Positions 9,157 through 18,132 of a stretch of 64,000 nucleotides of DNA are shown here, piece by piece. This DNA comes from CAWCDJ01 sp963794265 (GTDB lineage Bacteria; Acidobacteriota; Terriglobia; Bryobacterales; Bryobacteraceae): the NCBI GenBank assembly GCA_963794265.1, contig CAWCDJ010000003.1, positions 1,240,001 to 1,304,000 on the forward strand. Reading direction: 5' to 3'. Made by a program: the position numbers and the translations under genes. The notes under the pieces are model-generated. The model was given only the letters and a program-made list of their open reading frames with translations, searched no databases and had not been told where the DNA came from. Each line of letters begins with the position of its first letter. The stretch's first letter is position 1.

Positions 9157-10046
9157 TCGTCCCCGTTTTCATCGCCTGTTTCTCGCTGGTTACCGACGTG
9201 GTCGGCCTCCTGAACCATCAGGACCTGCCGGGGGCCGAGCGAGCCGCGCAGGTGTACCGCGAGTCTTCCGGCACCACTCCGGAGCTGGCGGCGGCGGATT
9301 CCTGGATTGCGCGCGGCGCGCTGGCATTCCACCGGTACGCGGAGGCGGAACACTATGCGGCCAGTGCCCGCCAGATGGTGCTGGAATTTCTCAAAAGCCG
9401 CAAACTGGATGACGACCCGTGGCTGCCGACCGCGCTAGGTGCCGCGATCGAAGTCGAGGCGGGGATCCTCGAAGCTCGAGAAGGGCGGGGCGAAGCCTTG
9501 AGCTACCTTCGCGAGCAGTTGGCAGAGTTCGGAGCCACCTCGCTACACGAGCGCATTCAGAAGAATATCAACCTGCTGAATCTGGAAGGGAAACCCGCTC
9601 CGCCCCTCGAGCCGGGGGACTGGCTGGGACGGAAACCGCCGCCCGCTTCCTCCCTGCGCGGCCACCCGGTACTGCTCTTCTTCTGGGCTCACTGGTGTTC
9701 CGACTGCAAAGCCGAGGGGCCGGTGATCGCATCGATCCTGCACCGTTACGGACCGCAGGGGATGGTCGTGATCGCCCCCACCCGGAGATACGGCTACGTG
9801 GCGGGCGGGAACGACGCCACGCCGGCGGCCGAGAGGGAATACATCGAGCGCGTTCGCCGGCAGTACTACGCGGAACTGACTGCCGTGCCCGTGCCGCTCA
9901 GCGCCGCCAACTTCCGCACCTACGGCGCCAGCACCACGCCGACCCTGGTGCTGATCGATAGGGCCGGAGTCGTCCGAATGTATCACCCGGGCGTCCTCTC
10001 CGAAGCCGACCTTTCGGCGCGCATCCGTCCGCTCATGGGAGATTAG
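9153..10046 (+). CDS. Secreted thioredoxin-fold (TlpA-like) protein
   Basis: This 297-residue protein has a hydrophobic N-terminus (MIVPVFIACFSLVTDVVGLL) that may be a signal sequence, then a helical region of about 130 residues resembling TPR helices (AERAAQVYRES, AEHYAASARQMV), then a TlpA/redoxin domain. The redox motif is WCSDC within FFWAHWCSDCKAEGP, and the cis-Pro segment is STTPTLVLIDRAG. The ATG at 9153 overlaps the preceding stop. It probably reduces or forms disulfides outside the cytoplasm; the partner is unknown. Confidence 0.75.
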   Translation: MIVPVFIACFSLVTDVVGLLNHQDLPGAERAAQVYRESSGTTPELAAADSWIARGALAFHRYAEAEHYAASARQMVLEFLKSRKLDDDPWLPTALGAAIEVEAGILEAREGRGEALSYLREQLAEFGATSLHERIQKNINLLNLEGKPAPPLEPGDWLGRKPPPASSLRGHPVLLFFWAHWCSDCKAEGPVIASILHRYGPQGMVVIAPTRRYGYVAGGNDATPAAEREYIERVRRQYYAELTAVPVPLSAANFRTYGASTTPTLVLIDRAGVVRMYHPGVLSEADLSARIRPLMGD

Positions 10047-10228
10047 GCAGTTTTGCGCTTGCGCAGTTCAACCAGCGTTCGTGCGCGGGAGCGGCTATAA
10101 CTCTCGAGTGACTCAATGAGGGCATCGATCACCGACCGCCGTGCGTAAAGACATTCCAGTTCCTTGCGCAAGACCTGCGTCGAGTTCGCCCGCGTTGTTG
10201 GTTTCTTCGAACACAACATAGTACACAT
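10043..10228 (-). CDS. Hypothetical small helical protein
   Basis: This 61-residue frame is dominated by a charged helix (LRKELECLYARRSVIDALIESLESY) and ends in a basic tail. There is no convincing ribosome binding site before the ATG; an in-frame TTG lies a few codons downstream. It overlaps the stop of the TlpA-like gene by four bases, convergently. No family recognised. The amphipathic helix looks protein-like, but the call is tentative. Confidence 0.4.
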   Translation of the reverse strand: MCTMLCSKKPTTRANSTQVLRKELECLYARRSVIDALIESLESYSRSRARTLVELRKRKTA

Positions 10229-10325
10229 GTACCAGAACGTCTAGGTTATGACAATAGGAAACACAAGAAAGTCCCTATGCTAAATTGTGGGTGAAGATTT
10301 CTCCCCCAAATGTGGGTAGTCGATA

Positions 10326-11633
10326 TCAACTGGCTAATAAATCAACAATCTGGCGCATATCATTGGCTACCACAGTAGGGCTGTTTGCATAGGTCGAGTT
10401 AATTAAGTTGCCAGGTCCATCCTTTAGTACTCGTGTGTGATATCGGTAGATATAATCCGGGTCTTTCAGAACATTTCCGGTGAGCACGGCGACCACGTCC
10501 TCATCCGGCCGCATGGTGCCGTCCGCGACGAAATTCCGAATTCCGGCCAGCGTGGCTGCGGAAGCCGGTTCGCAGCCAATCCCGCATCGGCCGATGATGG
10601 CTTTGGCATCGGCAATTTCCTGCTCCGTGACCTTAGCCACCAGGCCGTTCGACGCGCAGACCTCATGCAGGGCTTTTGGCCAGGAAACCGGGTCGCCGAT
10701 TTTGATGGCCGTGGCGAGGGTCTCGGGATGCTCCACCGGACGAAGCCGGGATCGATCCGAGCCGTGCATCAGGCTATAAAACGGGGCGGCCCCTTCCGCC
10801 TGTACGACGGCCAGCCGGGGCAGGCGGGGGATTAACCCCCATTCTTTCATTTCGCGTAGGGCCTTGCCGAATGCGGAAGTATTGCCCAGATTGCCGCCCG
10901 GCAGCACGACCCAATCCGGAACCCGCCAGTCGCGCTGGTCCATCAACTCCACCATGATGGTTTTCTGGCCTTCGATGCGGAACGGGTTGATCGAATTGAG
11001 CAGGTAGATGCCGAGCTTTTCGGCGAGTTGCCGGACGAGCGCGAGGATCTGGTCGAAATTCGCCTCCACCTGGAAAGTGCGGGCGCCGTATTCCAGGGCC
11101 TGGGCGAGTTTGCCATAGGAAATATTGCCATTCGGGATGAAGATGACCGGCTGCAATCCGGCCGCGCTGGCATAGGCGGCCATGGAAGCAGAAGTATTGC
11201 CGGTGGAGACGCAGGCCACCCGCTCGCATCCCAGACGGAGAGCCTGGGCCACCCCGCAGGTCATTCCGTTGTCCTTGAACGAGCCGGTGGGGTTGAATCC
11301 CTGGTGCTTGAAGGTCAGGCGATCGAGGCCGCCGTACTCGGCCGCGGCCGGAGCATCGAGCAGCGGAGTGTTGCCCTCGCGCAGGCTGACCACGCGGCTG
11401 TAATCATCGAGAAATCTGATGAACTCGCGGTACCGCCACACGCCGCTCTGGTCGAGCGGAGCGTTGGACGCCCGGCGCTCGCGCCACAAGCGCTTCCAAT
11501 CGGCGGCCGGCCGGTCCGGTGGGTCGTAGACGGCTTCCAGAAGCCCTCCGCACTGAGGGCAGCTATAGATCAATTCGGTGATCGGGAAACGGGCGCGGCA
11601 CCGTTCCTCGAAACAGGCAAGCTCCGCGGGCAT
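10326..11633 (-). CDS. thrC: Threonine synthase
   Basis: This 435-residue PLP enzyme converts O-phosphohomoserine to threonine. It opens with a zinc-ribbon-like CFEERC...CPQCGG segment (residues 7-28) seen in longer threonine synthases. The PLP lysine is K120 in PTGSFKDNG, the substrate loop is CVSTGNTSASMAAYA, and the cofactor phosphate loop is LPGGNLGNTSAFGKA. Its start lies about 20 bases from the divergent dehydrogenase start, so each promoter must sit within or very near the other gene. No other threonine genes are nearby. Confidence 0.93.
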   Translation of the reverse strand: MPAELACFEERCRARFPITELIYSCPQCGGLLEAVYDPPDRPAADWKRLWRERRASNAPLDQSGVWRYREFIRFLDDYSRVVSLREGNTPLLDAPAAAEYGGLDRLTFKHQGFNPTGSFKDNGMTCGVAQALRLGCERVACVSTGNTSASMAAYASAAGLQPVIFIPNGNISYGKLAQALEYGARTFQVEANFDQILALVRQLAEKLGIYLLNSINPFRIEGQKTIMVELMDQRDWRVPDWVVLPGGNLGNTSAFGKALREMKEWGLIPRLPRLAVVQAEGAAPFYSLMHGSDRSRLRPVEHPETLATAIKIGDPVSWPKALHEVCASNGLVAKVTEQEIADAKAIIGRCGIGCEPASAATLAGIRNFVADGTMRPDEDVVAVLTGNVLKDPDYIYRYHTRVLKDGPGNLINSTYANSPTVVANDMRQIVDLLAS

Positions 11634-11652
11634 GAAGTTCTATTATAGGGGG

Positions 11653-12606
11653 ATGCTGGCCGTCCACCTGGAACAGGGCGTGGTCACCGTGCGGGAGACC
11701 CCGGTGCCGCGGCGCCCGAAGGGGTATGCGCTGCTGCGGTTGCTGGCGGCCGGAATTTGCAACACCGACCTCGAATTGCAGCGGGGGTATTATGGCTTCG
11801 ACGGAATTCCCGGGCACGAATTCGTAGCCGAGGTGGTGGAGGCCGAGACGCCGGCGCTGACCGGCAAGCGCGTGGTGGGCGAAATCAACCTGTCTTGCGG
11901 AGATTGCGAATGGTGCCGGCGCGGATTGGGGCGGCACTGTCCCGGACGCAGCGTGCTCGGAATCGTCCGGCACCCGGGGGCGTTCGCCGAATTCCTGACT
12001 CTGCCGGAGAGCAACCTGCACGTGCTTCCGGATTCGATGCCGCTGGAGCGCGCCGTCTTCGCGGAGCCGCTGGCCGCCGCGTGCGAGATCCTGGACCAGG
12101 TGTCTATTCCATGCAGCGAAGCCGTGGCGGTGTTGGGCGACGGGAAACTCGGGTTGTTGATCGCGATGGTGCTGCAGGCCCGGGGATTGCGTGTGCACCA
12201 GTTCGGCAGGCATGCCGGGAAATTGCGAATCGCCGCCAAAGCCGGGGTGACCACGGAAATCGCGAGAGCGCTTCCCGCCGCGGCCTACGGCTGGGTGGTG
12301 GATGCTACCGGCAGCGCCGAAGGCATGCGGGCCGCGGTGGCCATGACGCGGCCGCGCGGCACCCTGATCCTGAAATCCACCGTGCACGGAGTGGTGGGGG
12401 TGGATACCGCGCCGATCGTCGTCAACGAGATCACGCTCGTGGGCTCACGTTGCGGCCGTTTCGAAGAGGCGCTACCGCTGCTCGAGCACGGCGTGATTCC
12501 GGTGGAAGAGATGATCGCCGCGCGGTTCCCCCTGCGGGAAGCCGCGCGCGCGTTCGAGCGTGCGGCGTCGCGGGGGACGCTCAAGGTGCTGCTCGATCCT
12601 CAGTAG
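11653..12606 (+). CDS. Zinc-dependent medium-chain alcohol/sorbitol-type dehydrogenase
   Basis: This protein of about 317 residues has the catalytic zinc region GICNTDLELQRG...GHEFVAEV and a structural-zinc loop with four cysteines (CGDCEWCRRGLGRHC). The NAD(P)-binding region is VAVLGDGKLGLLIAM, followed by DATGSAEGM. It oxidises an alcohol or polyol; the substrate is unclear. ATG at 11653 (MLAVHLEQGVV) fits the family start; ATG at 11632 would add seven residues and overlap the thrC start. Its last codons (LLDPQ) fall in a 31-base segment repeated at 12716. Confidence 0.85.
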   Translation: MLAVHLEQGVVTVRETPVPRRPKGYALLRLLAAGICNTDLELQRGYYGFDGIPGHEFVAEVVEAETPALTGKRVVGEINLSCGDCEWCRRGLGRHCPGRSVLGIVRHPGAFAEFLTLPESNLHVLPDSMPLERAVFAEPLAAACEILDQVSIPCSEAVAVLGDGKLGLLIAMVLQARGLRVHQFGRHAGKLRIAAKAGVTTEIARALPAAAYGWVVDATGSAEGMRAAVAMTRPRGTLILKSTVHGVVGVDTAPIVVNEITLVGSRCGRFEEALPLLEHGVIPVEEMIAARFPLREAARAFERAASRGTLKVLLDPQ

Positions 12607-12617
12607 CCCAGGTGCTT
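12587..12617. repeat. Direct repeat copy 1 (31 bases, over the end of the alcohol dehydrogenase gene)
   Basis: This segment is about 90% identical to 12716-12746, 129 bases away: three mismatches in 31, two in the last 30. On the minus strand it would read KHLGY-stop, exactly the C-terminus of the hydroxyacid dehydrogenase whose own end lies in copy 2. The sequence between the copies (12618-12715) holds no gene I can support. Confidence 0.7.
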
Positions 12618-12715
12618 CAGGGCAACCTGGGGACGGACCGTTTCCGAAAAAACCCCGGCGAGCCGGATGCCACCCGGTTTCTCGGCGGTCGCAACGAGAT
12701 CACTGTGGTGCGAGG

Positions 12716-12746
12716 CGCTGCTCGACCCTCAGTAACCCAGGTGCTT
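12716..12746. repeat. Direct repeat copy 2 (31 bases, over the end of the hydroxyacid dehydrogenase gene)
   Basis: This is the second copy of the repeat at 12587-12617. On the minus strand it encodes the true KHLGY-stop end of the hydroxyacid dehydrogenase; on the plus strand it reads LLDPQ-stop, the exact C-terminus of the alcohol dehydrogenase. Each copy thus carries the tail of both convergent genes, which suggests a junction once shared by them was duplicated. Confidence 0.7.
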
Positions 12747-13697
12747 TTCGACCACGTTCTTCAGTGGCTGGCCCCTGCGGAACCGCTCAAACTGCTCGAG
12801 AAAGAAGCGCATCGCCTGCTCCATCCAATCCGGCGTGTGGTCGGCGCAGTGAGGCGAGAGCAATACGTTCGGGAGCGAGTAAAAGGGATGGCCGGGGGGC
12901 AGTGGCTCCTGGTCGAATACGTCGAGCGCGGCGCCCCGGATCATGCCGGCTGCCAGAGCCTGGATCATGGCGGTTTCGTCGATCACCGGGCCGCGTCCGA
13001 TGTTGATGATCACGGCTGTCGGTTTCATGGCGGCGAATGCGCGGGCGCCGATCATCCCGTGCGTTTCCGCTGTCAGCGGGGCGGCGACCACGAGGTAATC
13101 GCAAGCCGGGATCATTTCCAGCAGATCCGCGGACCCGTAGAGGTGGCTCACCAGCGGATCCGGGCTTTCCGCCTTGCCGTTGCGATTCACCGCGAGGATC
13201 CGCATGCCCATGGGGCCGACGCGGGCGGCCACGGCATGCCCGATGTCGCCGTAACCGACAATTCCGGCGGTCTGGCCCTCGATGTTCGTGATGTCGAACT
13301 GGTCCCACCTGCCCGCCTCCTGGCTACGAACCATCCGGCGCAGGTCCTTGGCAAAAAAAAGGATGGCGGCCAGGGCGAACTCTCCCAGCGAGGGGCTGAA
13401 GACGCCGCTGCCGTTCGTCAGCACGACCGGGCTCTGAATCAGTTCGGGAAATAACAGGTTGTCCAGGCCCGCGGCGCGGGTGTGTACCCATTGTACGTGC
13501 GGGCACATCCGGAATACGTCGCGCAGCAGCCCGCCGGAGAGCGACCAGTTAAAAATAATATTGGCAGCGGGAGCGGCTCTCTCGAATGCCTCGACCGTGT
13601 TTCCTACAGCGATCCCGGTTTCCGGCGGCAGCTGTTCGAGCATGGCAAGTTGCGGTTCCGTAGGGTCAGCCAGCACCAGGATGGTGTAATTGTCCAT
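12729..13697 (-). CDS. D-2-hydroxyacid dehydrogenase (NAD-dependent)
   Basis: This 322-residue enzyme of the D-isomer-specific family interconverts a 2-oxoacid and a D-2-hydroxyacid. The Rossmann motif is VGYGDIGHAVAARVG near residue 150. The catalytic triad is visible as Arg in INIGRGPVID, Glu in DQEPL and His in LLSPHCADHTP. It may act on glyoxylate/hydroxypyruvate-like acids, but the substrate cannot be read. The start ATG at 13697 is only 17 bases from the divergent glpX start. Confidence 0.88.
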   Translation of the reverse strand: MDNYTILVLADPTEPQLAMLEQLPPETGIAVGNTVEAFERAAPAANIIFNWSLSGGLLRDVFRMCPHVQWVHTRAAGLDNLLFPELIQSPVVLTNGSGVFSPSLGEFALAAILFFAKDLRRMVRSQEAGRWDQFDITNIEGQTAGIVGYGDIGHAVAARVGPMGMRILAVNRNGKAESPDPLVSHLYGSADLLEMIPACDYLVVAAPLTAETHGMIGARAFAAMKPTAVIINIGRGPVIDETAMIQALAAGMIRGAALDVFDQEPLPPGHPFYSLPNVLLSPHCADHTPDWMEQAMRFFLEQFERFRRGQPLKNVVEKHLGY

Positions 13698-13714
13698 GAG
13701 GAGAAAGCTACCAC

Positions 13715-14689
13715 ATGTTCGACCTTTCGCTCGAATTGCTGCGCGTGGTGGAAGATGCCGCCATCGCGTCCGCCCGCACGATGGGAATGGGCGATCCGAA
13801 AGCTTCCGACCAGTCGGCGGTGGAATCGATGCGCCGCTGCCTGGATACGATCGCGATTGACGGCACGATCGTGATCGGGGAAGGCGAGCGCGACGAAGCG
13901 CCGATGCTCTTCATCGGCGAACGCGTGGGGAGCCGGAACAACGGGACGCCGATACCCGTGGACATAGCGGTGGACCCGCTCGAAGGCACGAACCTCTGCG
14001 CCACCGGCGGCGCCGGCGCGATCACGGTGCTGGCGGCTTCGGAACCCGGCGGGCTGCTGCATGCCCCGGATTGCTACATGGAGAAGATCGTGGTGGGCCC
14101 CGCGGCCAAAGGAGCGGTGGAACTGGACGCGCCGGTCAGGCAGAACCTGAAGGCCATCGCCCGCCGCCTGCAGCGGGGCGTGGACGACCTGGTGGTGGTG
14201 GTGCTCGACCGCCCGCGGCACCAGCAGTTGATTGCCGATATCCGCGATGCCGGCGCGCGCATCCGGCTGATTTCCGACGGAGACCTCTCGGCCGGAATCG
14301 CGGCGGCGGTGGCCGGGACCGGCGTGCACGCCGTCATGGGGTCGGGCGGAGCGCCGGAGGGGGTGCTGACGGCGGCCGCGCTGCGCTGCCTGAACGGCGA
14401 GATCCTGGGGCGCCTGGTGGTGAAGGACGACGCGCAGAAGGAGCGCATGCAGGATATGGGCATTCGCGACGTGAACCGCGTCTACAACACGCCGGAGCTG
14501 GCCCCCGGCCGCGGCCTGGTGTTCGCCGCGTGCGGGGTGACCGACGGGAACCTGCTGAAAGGCGTGCGCTTCACCGGCGACGGGGTGCACACCGAATCCG
14601 TGGTCATGACCTCGCATCCGGCGCGCGTTCGGTTCCTCGACAGCACGCGGCTCGAGAACCGGCCCGACGTCAAGGTTCGCTTTCGGTAG
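13715..14689 (+). CDS. glpX: Class II fructose-1,6-bisphosphatase
   Basis: This 324-residue GlpX-type enzyme removes the 1-phosphate of fructose 1,6-bisphosphate in gluconeogenesis. Recognisable stretches are DQSAVESMRR, the metal and substrate loop IGEGERDEAPML, and DPLEGTNLCA, with GSGGAPEGVLTAAAL further on. A GAGGAGA site precedes the ATG. It is divergent from the hydroxyacid dehydrogenase and followed by an unrelated membrane protein gene. Confidence 0.95.
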   Translation: MFDLSLELLRVVEDAAIASARTMGMGDPKASDQSAVESMRRCLDTIAIDGTIVIGEGERDEAPMLFIGERVGSRNNGTPIPVDIAVDPLEGTNLCATGGAGAITVLAASEPGGLLHAPDCYMEKIVVGPAAKGAVELDAPVRQNLKAIARRLQRGVDDLVVVVLDRPRHQQLIADIRDAGARIRLISDGDLSAGIAAAVAGTGVHAVMGSGGAPEGVLTAAALRCLNGEILGRLVVKDDAQKERMQDMGIRDVNRVYNTPELAPGRGLVFAACGVTDGNLLKGVRFTGDGVHTESVVMTSHPARVRFLDSTRLENRPDVKVRFR

Positions 14690-14739
14690 TTGCCTGCGGG
14701 TGTCCGGCTGCGTCACACTGAAAGTGCCTGCGGGCGATA

Positions 14740-15387
14740 ATGCCAGAAACTTGCACATGCGGAACCGAACTCGCGCCGGGCTCTCTGTTCTGCCATAAGT
14801 GCGGAAAGCCGCAACGAGAGATCGTCGTCCCGGATACAGCCAACTGGCAGAATACCGAGTCGCCGCCTTCGGAAGCCGCCGCGCCTCTAACGCCTGCACC
14901 GGCTCCGCGGCAGGCGCCGCCGCCGCTGAACTTCCACAACCCGATAGCGGTGCGGATTGCGCTGCTGGTGGCGGTGTGCGCAACCGTGCTGAGCTTTGTG
15001 CCGTTCCTGAACTGGATTGCGGCGGGGTTCTTCGCGGTGTTCTTTTACCACCGGAAGACGGGCAGCCTGCTGAACGTCGGCGCGGGCGCGCGGATGGGGT
15101 GGATCACCGGGTTGCTGATGTTCGGGCTGTGGTCTGTATTGTTCACCGCCCAACAGGTGCCCGCCGCGCTCAACGGACGATTAGGTTCGTTACTTCAGGA
15201 ACAGATGAAGTCTCTGCCGGCCCACGATCCGATGGTCCAGCAGTTGATGAGCTTCTTTCAAACCGGCCCGGGCATCTTCGTGGTGCTGTTTCTTTCGCTG
15301 GCGGCGTTCTTTCTGTTCATCACCGGGTTGAGCGTCGCAGGCGGCGCGATCGGCGCGAAACTCGTCGGCGGCGGGGAGTTGCGCTAA
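14740..15387 (+). CDS. Zinc-ribbon membrane protein of unknown function
   Basis: This 215-residue protein starts with a zinc ribbon (CTCGTELAPGSLFCHKCGKPQ), then a 45-residue Pro/Ala-rich linker, then about four membrane helices (VRIALLVAVCATVLSFVPFLNW, AAGFFAVFFY, WITGLLMFGLWSVLF, GIFVVLFLSLAAFFLFITGLSV). This architecture occurs often in soil acidobacteria without known role. Its stop overlaps the convergent radical SAM gene by four bases. Confidence 0.7.
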   Translation: MPETCTCGTELAPGSLFCHKCGKPQREIVVPDTANWQNTESPPSEAAAPLTPAPAPRQAPPPLNFHNPIAVRIALLVAVCATVLSFVPFLNWIAAGFFAVFFYHRKTGSLLNVGAGARMGWITGLLMFGLWSVLFTAQQVPAALNGRLGSLLQEQMKSLPAHDPMVQQLMSFFQTGPGIFVVLFLSLAAFFLFITGLSVAGGAIGAKLVGGGELR

Positions 15388-16979
15388 CTCGACGATGAAT
15401 CGGCGGGCGCATCCGCCGTCAAAGGACCGCCGCCCACGGGTCCGCCGTCGAAAGCGCGAAGTTCGCCCTTGTTTCTTCCGCTCCACTGGGTGAAACATTC
15501 CCGTGCGATCTGAAAAATCGCTCTCCGGTTCTGCGCAATCAGCCGGGTCCACGCCCACGCGCCTTTTTGCGGGAAATAGATGCCGCGGAAGAAAAGCCGC
15601 GCGGCCAGGTGGCTGATTTTATAGGGAACGGGCTCATCGGCGATCGAGTCCAACGCGTGCCGCGTGGCGGCCGGACTATACGAGTTCATCCAGGCGGAAC
15701 GGACCTCTTCCTGCACCTGCGGAACCGTCATCCGCAGGGGTGCGTGGGCCATTTGGAAAGGGGCGAAGTCGAGCCAGTGCTTGGGGCGCGTGAGCCGGCC
15801 CTCCCTCTCAAGCCGGTCGTAGAGGGGTGTGGCCGGGAACGGCGTGATCTGGCCGAATACCGGCAGCACCGGCGGCCACTCGCGAATCTCGGCCAAAGTG
15901 CGCTCCGCCACGCCCGGGGTGTCGTGATCCAGTCCGAAGATAAACGACGTAATGGCGTAAATGTTCCGCCGGGCCAGTGATTCCAACACGCCCGCGTACT
16001 CCGCCGGCTTATTGAAACTCTTCTTTACACTGGCAAGGTTGGCGGAGTCGAGCGACTCCATGCCGATGAAGATCCACTTCCCTCCGGAATCCGCGATCAG
16101 GTCGATCAGTTCCTGGTCCCGCAACAGGTTGGCGCTGATCTGACCCACCCAGGCCAGTTGGGCTCCGGCCGCGATGATCTCGCGCAGCAGCGCCTTCGTG
16201 CGCTTCACGTTAATGGCGAAATTATCGTCCACGAAGAATACAGCAATCTTTCCGTTGGTGCTATCGGCGCGCGCTTTCAGCCGCAGGAGTTCATCCACGA
16301 TGCTCTGGTTCGAGCGGAAACGGATGGAGTCGCCGAAGAACCCGGTCACCGTGCAGAACTCGCACCCATAAGGGCAGCCCCTCCCGGATTCAATCGGGAT
16401 GATGTGGAACGTCTCCCAGGGCTGTCCGAAGTGGTTCATGATGCGCCGCATCAGGCGGGGGATGCGGTTGAACTGAGCGATGTCCAGGGAGTCCCATGGA
16501 ATCGGCGGGTAGTCCTGTAAATCGGGCTTGCGCTCCTGGCCGAAAAGGTCTATCGGAGCGTAGACTTCCTTCAACTGGCCCCGCGCCGCATCCGCGACGA
16601 TTCGCGGCCAGGTCTCATCGGCCTCGCCGAGGGCGATGGCATCGGCATGGCGGGGTCCGCCATCCCGGCCGAGCGCTTCATCCGGCACTTCCGTCACGTG
16701 CGGCCCGCCCATCACCACCGGTATGCCGGCAAGGCGAAGCGCGTCCGCCACCCGGTAGGCTTTGGCGATCATCCGCGTCATGGCGCCGATGCCGACTAAC
16801 TCGACGCGCTCGTTCAGGGCAAAGCGGACTAACTCCGCATCGCTCATCGGTTGAGTGTTTCCGTCGATCAGCACGACTTCGTTGCCGGCTGGAGTAAGTG
16901 CCTGCAACAGAAACATCCACAAATGAGGCATGAAGTTCTGTGTTACGCCGTTGTCAGGATTATAGAGCAGGATTTTCAT
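15384..16979 (-). CDS. B12-binding-domain radical SAM protein
   Basis: This 531-residue protein has an N-terminal cobalamin-binding-like domain (MKILLYNPDNG...LIDGNTQP...VGIGAMT...VVMGGPHVTEVPDEAL) and a radical SAM barrel with CPYGCEFC (C-x3-C-x2-C) near residue 215. A C-terminal helical tail of about 150 residues follows. Such enzymes perform methylations or rearrangements on lipids, pigments or peptides; the substrate is not predictable. The ATG at 16979 is chosen because the fold starts there; an upstream start would run through a highly folded leader. Confidence 0.85.
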   Translation of the reverse strand: MKILLYNPDNGVTQNFMPHLWMFLLQALTPAGNEVVLIDGNTQPMSDAELVRFALNERVELVGIGAMTRMIAKAYRVADALRLAGIPVVMGGPHVTEVPDEALGRDGGPRHADAIALGEADETWPRIVADAARGQLKEVYAPIDLFGQERKPDLQDYPPIPWDSLDIAQFNRIPRLMRRIMNHFGQPWETFHIIPIESGRGCPYGCEFCTVTGFFGDSIRFRSNQSIVDELLRLKARADSTNGKIAVFFVDDNFAINVKRTKALLREIIAAGAQLAWVGQISANLLRDQELIDLIADSGGKWIFIGMESLDSANLASVKKSFNKPAEYAGVLESLARRNIYAITSFIFGLDHDTPGVAERTLAEIREWPPVLPVFGQITPFPATPLYDRLEREGRLTRPKHWLDFAPFQMAHAPLRMTVPQVQEEVRSAWMNSYSPAATRHALDSIADEPVPYKISHLAARLFFRGIYFPQKGAWAWTRLIAQNRRAIFQIARECFTQWSGRNKGELRAFDGGPVGGGPLTADAPADSSSS

Positions 16980-17066
16980 TCCGCGGTCCCCTCTAGCGCC
17001 CATGCGCCGGTTTCTTTTCCGGCAAGGCGCCATGCGGGGGACTGAAGAAGCAGACAGTCCGCGGAA
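16979..17066 (-). promoter_or_regulatory. Nested inverted repeats in the leader of the B12-binding radical SAM gene
   Basis: TTCCGCGG at 16979-16986 is the reverse complement of CCGCGGAA at 17059-17066. Inside it GTCCCC (16986-16991) pairs with GGGGAC (17037-17042), and CCGG (17007-17010) with CCGG (17019-17022). The base of the fold touches the ATG at 16979-16977, so folding could hide the start site. No cobalamin riboswitch core was recognised. The only other content of this gap is the 3-prime end of the exporter gene. Confidence 0.45.
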
Positions 17067-17095
17067 CAGGCTTCGGTGTCGGTCTTACAATACTA

Positions 17096-18007
17096 TCACG
17101 CCTGCCGCGCGGGTTTGCCCGGCCCAATCGAATAGCGCTTGACGAGGGCAACGCCGGCGAAGATCACCAGCATGGCCATGGCCTCGCGCGGGCCGAAATG
17201 TTCGTGGTAGAAGAGCCAGCCCAAGAAGACGGCGACCACCGCGTTCACGTAAGGATAGATGCTGACGATCGCAACCGGCAGGCGGTCGAGCGCGAAAGCG
17301 TACGCGCTGTAGCCGACGATGGATCCGAAAAACACTAGATAAAGGATCGCCATCACGCCGCGGGTGCTCCAATGGATGGGATGGCCGTGAAACACCATCG
17401 CGAACGGCGAGAGGATCAAACCCGCGGCTAACTGCTGCACGCCTCCGGCGATGCTCGGATGGGTCTTGCCGGTCTGGCGGCGCTGGTAAATCGACCCGAA
17501 CGACCAGCCGGCCATGCCGAACTGCAGTAACAAAAAACCGTGGAACAGGCTCAGGTGAGCGCTTTGCGGCCCCGAACCGGGAGTAAGCAGCAGACATGCG
17601 CCAAGCAGCCCGATGGCCATCCCGCCGATGGTGGGCGCGTGCAGGCGCTCGCCGCCGGGCAGCAGGGCTTCCATCCCGACCATCCAGAACGGCGAAATGG
17701 TGATGATGAGTCCGGCGATCCCGCTGGGCACTGTAAGCTCCGAGAAGACCAGGCAGCCGTTTCCGATGCCGAGCGTAAAGAAGCCGCTGAAGCACATGGC
17801 CGCCAACTCGCGGCCGCGCGGCAGGTACGCCCCGCGCACCTTGGCAAACAGCACCAGCAGCGATCCGGACATGATGTACCGGATCGACACCAGGGGCAGC
17901 GGCGCGAACGACTCGAGAGACATTCGAATCGCCAGGTACGTTGTTCCCCAGAAGAAGCAAACCGCGGCCAGGGCAAGGTACGGCCTGAAAAAAGGGTGAT
18001 GAGGCAA
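17096..18007 (-). CDS. DMT-superfamily (EamA) transporter
   Basis: This 303-residue protein has ten hydrophobic helices in two EamA repeats: the first begins PYLALAAVCFFWGTTYLAIR, the second near LLLQFGMAGWSFGSIYQRR and ends AMLVIFAGVALVKR. The family exports amino acids or other small metabolites across the inner membrane. The gene stands alone, convergent with nothing and divergent from the ABC permease pair at 18133. Substrate unknown. Confidence 0.87.
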   Translation of the reverse strand: MPHHPFFRPYLALAAVCFFWGTTYLAIRMSLESFAPLPLVSIRYIMSGSLLVLFAKVRGAYLPRGRELAAMCFSGFFTLGIGNGCLVFSELTVPSGIAGLIITISPFWMVGMEALLPGGERLHAPTIGGMAIGLLGACLLLTPGSGPQSAHLSLFHGFLLLQFGMAGWSFGSIYQRRQTGKTHPSIAGGVQQLAAGLILSPFAMVFHGHPIHWSTRGVMAILYLVFFGSIVGYSAYAFALDRLPVAIVSIYPYVNAVVAVFLGWLFYHEHFGPREAMAMLVIFAGVALVKRYSIGPGKPARQA

Positions 18008-18132
18008 CCTTCCAGGTTAGCATTCGGGACGGGCCTGTCCGCTCGGAGCATGGCTGGGCTGGCGGCGAAATTCGGGCCGGAACCGGTTCGACCGGAGGTT
18101 GGCGGCGCACTTACGCTAAAATCGCAGTCTGC

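Noticed and set aside
11757..13454. A 565-codon plus-strand open frame across the alcohol and hydroxyacid dehydrogenase genes
   Set aside because: It runs out of frame through one clear enzyme gene and antisense to another, is Arg/Gly-rich and has no recognisable domain.
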